From assembly GCA_964410665.1 (NCBI GenBank), contig CAYPIE010000003.1, positions 62,001 through 126,000 on the forward strand: a stretch of 64,000 bases of DNA, written 5' to 3'. Below are positions 63,763 to 64,000 of the stretch, one piece after another. Positions within the stretch are counted from its first letter, which is position 1. Every line of letters starts with the position of its first letter. The position numbers were made by a program, and so were the translations under genes. This DNA comes from CAYPIE01 sp964410665 (lineage in GTDB: Bacteria > Planctomycetota > Planctomycetia > Gemmatales > Gemmataceae). The notes beneath the pieces are model-generated. The model was given only the letters and a program-made list of their open reading frames with translations. It made no database searches and had not been told where the DNA came from.

Positions 63763-64000
63763 ACCGGACTCCCTTCGAATCCGACCGGGTTGGCTTTCTC
63801 GGGCCATTCGACGCGCACGGTAATCGGCAAGCCTGCGAGTTGATCTTCGAAAAGGGCACGCAAGGCGGAGCTTATCGTATAAGGATCGCCATCCCGGAAA
63901 TAAAAGGTATTCCCTTGCATAGTACTGAAGGAAGGGTAGACAGTGCGGAAATTGGGGATCGGGCCACCCTCCCGGGGCTGGCATAAGGCCGACCAGGCCT
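63759..64000 (-). CDS. unidentified CDS, 5' end beyond the window edge
   Basis: The minus strand is open from the right edge to a TGA at 63759-63761, with no start required inside the window (an ATG lies in frame near 63918). The visible C-terminus reads AWSALCQPREGGPIPNFRTV and further on FYFRDGDPYTISSALRALFE and LPITVRVEWPEKANP. I do not recognise the family; it is not an ammonium transporter ending. Its stop overlaps the P-II start in ATGA, so the two are probably an operon. Confidence 0.6.
   Translation of the reverse strand, partial: AWSALCQPREGGPIPNFRTVYPSFSTMQGNTFYFRDGDPYTISSALRALFEDQLAGLPITVRVEWPEKANPVGFEGSPV

Overview
The window looks like chromosomal DNA of a planctomycete, most likely Gemmatales/Gemmataceae. 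The evidence is gene content: two DUF1559-type proteins, a PVC-type heme-binding propeller/HEAT/CxxCH protein, large TPR proteins fused to glycosyltransferase-like domains, a tetrahydromethanopterin-type cyclohydrolase (Mch) outside archaea, KDO/LPS-export genes of a diderm cell, and many GTG/TTG starts with GGAG-type ribosome binding sites. GC content appears moderately high by eye. I saw no rRNA, tRNA, CRISPR array, transposase or prophage.

Layout. 1-4 kb: a truncated TPR gene, a Sua5-type threonylcarbamoyl-AMP synthase, a small unknown gene and a Xer recombinase. 4-9.8 kb: a secreted thioredoxin-TPR protein, a membrane protein with one CxxCH motif, a DHH phosphoesterase, an MCE/MlaD protein with an OmpA-like tail and a sigma-like factor. 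10-13.3 kb: two tandem DUF1559 proteins sharing nearly identical DNA patches. 13.3-20.5 kb, minus strand: MoxR ATPase, subtilase, a membrane protein with zinc-binding motifs, and a DUF255 protein with a DsbD-alpha-like tail. 20.6-26 kb: a KDO/LPS-export-like block (KdsD, KdsC, giant OstA/LptA-like protein). 26-29.9 kb: palindromic repeats, a short secretin-like protein, an outer-membrane barrel and a probably broken small gene.

29.9-38.4 kb: PilZ-like protein, PVC heme-binding protein, fasciclin protein with a strong terminator, a GH5 glycosidase, and a minus-strand trio (SDR, polytopic membrane protein, membrane-anchored phosphatase). 38.6-44 kb: a membrane spermidine-synthase-like protein translationally coupled to an H4MPT-linked C1 module (ATP-grasp, Mch, RimK-like ATP-grasp). 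44.4-47.9 kb: an SDR and a membrane TPR protein. 48.2-57.9 kb: the most striking block, three overlapping genes that encode five TPR-plus-GT9-like modules (1+3+1), the last one fused to an FkbM methyltransferase. 57.9-63.3 kb: a MacAB-TolC-like exporter split into two convergent pairs. 63.4-64 kb: a P-II protein lacking the usual uridylylated tyrosine, coupled to a gene that leaves the window.

Functionally the window is rich in cell-envelope genes (LPS core/export, MCE, barrels, exporter, probable glycan synthesis) plus one C1-transfer cofactor module. Two genes at the window edges have no in-window end and were read directly from the minus strand.
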